NCBI GenBank assembly: GCA_002418185.1
Contig: DIDN01000066.1
Coordinates: forward strand, 1-32,546
Direction of reading: 5' to 3'
Length of the DNA stretch: 32,546 nt
Origin: Deltaproteobacteria bacterium UBA5799
GTDB lineage: Bacteria; Desulfobacterota; GWC2-55-46
The notes below the pieces were generated by a model that was not told the DNA's origin, did no database searches, and was given only the letters and a program-made list of their open reading frames with translations. Position numbers and translations under genes: made by a program. Below, piece by piece: positions 31,389 to 32,546 of the stretch (its first letter is position 1; each line of letters starts with the position of its first letter).

Positions 31389-32546
31389 GCAACGATACGG
31401 CTCCGCGCAAGAGCCCCCTGGCGGCGTCCATCGCGCTCTGGGCGGCGCTCCTTTTCCCTGTGCTCTCGCACGCGGAAGAAGGTTCCGTAAGGCCTTCCTT
31501 TATTTCGGAGGAGGTCACCATAACGCCCATACAAGAGCCGGGGCCGGTCAGCGGGGAGTCTCCGGGCGAGACCGTGGAAGGGGTCGGGGAAGAGTACCCC
31601 GGACCGCTCCCGGAGGACACTACTGGAACGTTAGCCCCGAAGGCCGCCGATGGAGGGCAATCGATGCCCGGCTACGAGGACGTAGTGGGCGGTCTCGACG
31701 GTTCAGCCGAAAATACCCCCGGGCCGCCTTCCAGGCAGACCGATGCCGAAGGAGGATTGCAGCCGGACGACACGGTGGGTGCGCCGGCGGCAGGCACCGC
31801 CATGCTGAATTTCAACGAGGCGGGCCTGAGGGAGGTGCTCCGCACCATAGGCGAGCTTACGGGCGAGAACTTCATCATAGCGCCGGGAATAAACGCCAGG
31901 GTGTCGGTAGAGACCGTGAGGCCGGTACGGCGCGATGACTTGCTCGCGATACTCGAGTCGATACTGGAGGTAAACGGCCTCTCGGCGATGAAGTCGGGGG
32001 AATACTACAAGATAGTGCCCGCATCAGGCGGCAGGCAGCAGCCGGGGAGGGTCTTGAGCGGCAAGGACCCGGGCGGGATAAACGCTGAGAGCGGACTTAC
32101 GACGCTCGTGGTCCCGCTCGATTTCATATCGGCAAACGACATGCTTGCCGTCTTGAAGCCCATGCTCTCCAGCGCGGGGAGCATTACGTCGCTCCCCGGG
32201 TCAAATACCCTGGTGATAACCGACGGCGCGGCAAGGGGGAGGGGGGTCATCGAGCTCATAAAGAGCCTCGACGTGGACGCCTTCGACCGGGTGGAGATAG
32301 CGATGGTCCCTGTCGCTAACGCGGACGTAAGGGTACTGCATGGAGAGCTCGTGGAGGTCTTGTCGGCCCTCGGCTTCGGCAGAAACGTCGCGCAGCTCGC
32401 AATCGTGCCGATCGAGCGCCTTAACAGCCTCATCGTCCTCTCCTCCGGCAAGGAGCTGATGGAGTCAGTGGCGGGGTGGATAAGGGAGCTCGATATCGCC
32501 GCCCCGGCTGAAACCTCCTCGATACACGTCTATTACGCGAAGAACG
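31385..32546 (+). CDS. gspD: Type II secretion secretin GspD (3' end outside window)
   Basis: The first 387 residues of the outer-membrane secretin, running off the window end. A signal peptide (hydrophobic ALWAALLFPVLSHA, likely cut after SHA) is followed by about 110 residues of Glu/Pro/Gly-rich linker. The N0 domain begins near residue 140 (LNFNEAGLREVLRTIGELTG), and N1 (TTLVVPLDFISANDMLAVL, PGSNTLVITD) and N2 (VPVANADVRVL) repeats follow. The secretin barrel is not in view. The linker before N0 is longer than in classical GspD. ATG overlaps the gspC stop (ATGA). Confidence 0.9.
   Translation, partial: MSNDTAPRKSPLAASIALWAALLFPVLSHAEEGSVRPSFISEEVTITPIQEPGPVSGESPGETVEGVGEEYPGPLPEDTTGTLAPKAADGGQSMPGYEDVVGGLDGSAENTPGPPSRQTDAEGGLQPDDTVGAPAAGTAMLNFNEAGLREVLRTIGELTGENFIIAPGINARVSVETVRPVRRDDLLAILESILEVNGLSAMKSGEYYKIVPASGGRQQPGRVLSGKDPGGINAESGLTTLVVPLDFISANDMLAVLKPMLSSAGSITSLPGSNTLVITDGAARGRGVIELIKSLDVDAFDRVEIAMVPVANADVRVLHGELVEVLSALGFGRNVAQLAIVPIERLNSLIVLSSGKELMESVAGWIRELDIAAPAETSSIHVYYAKN

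Overview
This is a GC-rich bacterial window, with many AGG arginine and ATA isoleucine codons and frequent GTG or TTG starts. The style, and a type II secretion operon ordered E-F-G-H-I-J-K-L-M-C-D, fit a deltaproteobacterial (Desulfobacterota-like) or related Gram-negative lineage. That placement is an inference from gene style; no rRNA or other phylogenetic marker is present. No insertion sequence, phage gene, tRNA or CRISPR array was seen.

Region 1 (1-4243) is housekeeping and accessory. A terminator belonging to an upstream gene is followed by a DEAD-box RNA helicase of the DeaD/CsdA type on the + strand. It converges through a shared bidirectional terminator on a two-gene minus-strand operon: an endonuclease/exonuclease/phosphatase-fold hydrolase, then a two-HKD phospholipase D family protein.

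Region 2 (about 4446-22425) is a 17-gene + strand cluster, tightly packed and with many stop/start overlaps. It encodes a sugar-nucleotide epimerase, a B12-binding radical SAM protein, two GT4-type glycosyltransferases, four CgeB-like glycosyltransferases, an SRPBCC protein with a Zn alcohol dehydrogenase, and a sugar-phosphate nucleotidyltransferase. It also encodes two methyltransferases, a glycosidase-like protein, a PIG-L deacetylase, a CelD-like acyltransferase, and an unusual protein joining a phosphoribosyltransferase-like domain to a kinase-like domain. Together they look like a pathway that builds, trims and decorates a glycan or glycosylated small molecule of unknown structure. Several members resemble a conserved neighbourhood I recall from rhizobia and other proteobacteria, in which a B12/radical SAM protein and a TIGR04290-type methyltransferase occur together. 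No Wzx/Wzy, ABC exporter or polymerase is in view, so export must be encoded elsewhere or the product stays inside. The two most unusual proteins are the glycosidase-like one, whose TIM-barrel strands appear in circularly permuted order, and the terminal PRTase-kinase fusion.

Region 3 (22426-23138) is a gene-free stretch of about 710 bp with several inverted repeats, a mutually exclusive hairpin pair and a TTGACA promoter-like site.

Region 4 (23139-32546) is a type II secretion operon, gspE to gspD, with gspD cut by the window end. It should power a periplasmic pseudopilus (GspG, H, I, J, K) with the GspE ATPase, the GspF/L/M platform, a PDZ-less GspC-like connector and the GspD secretin.
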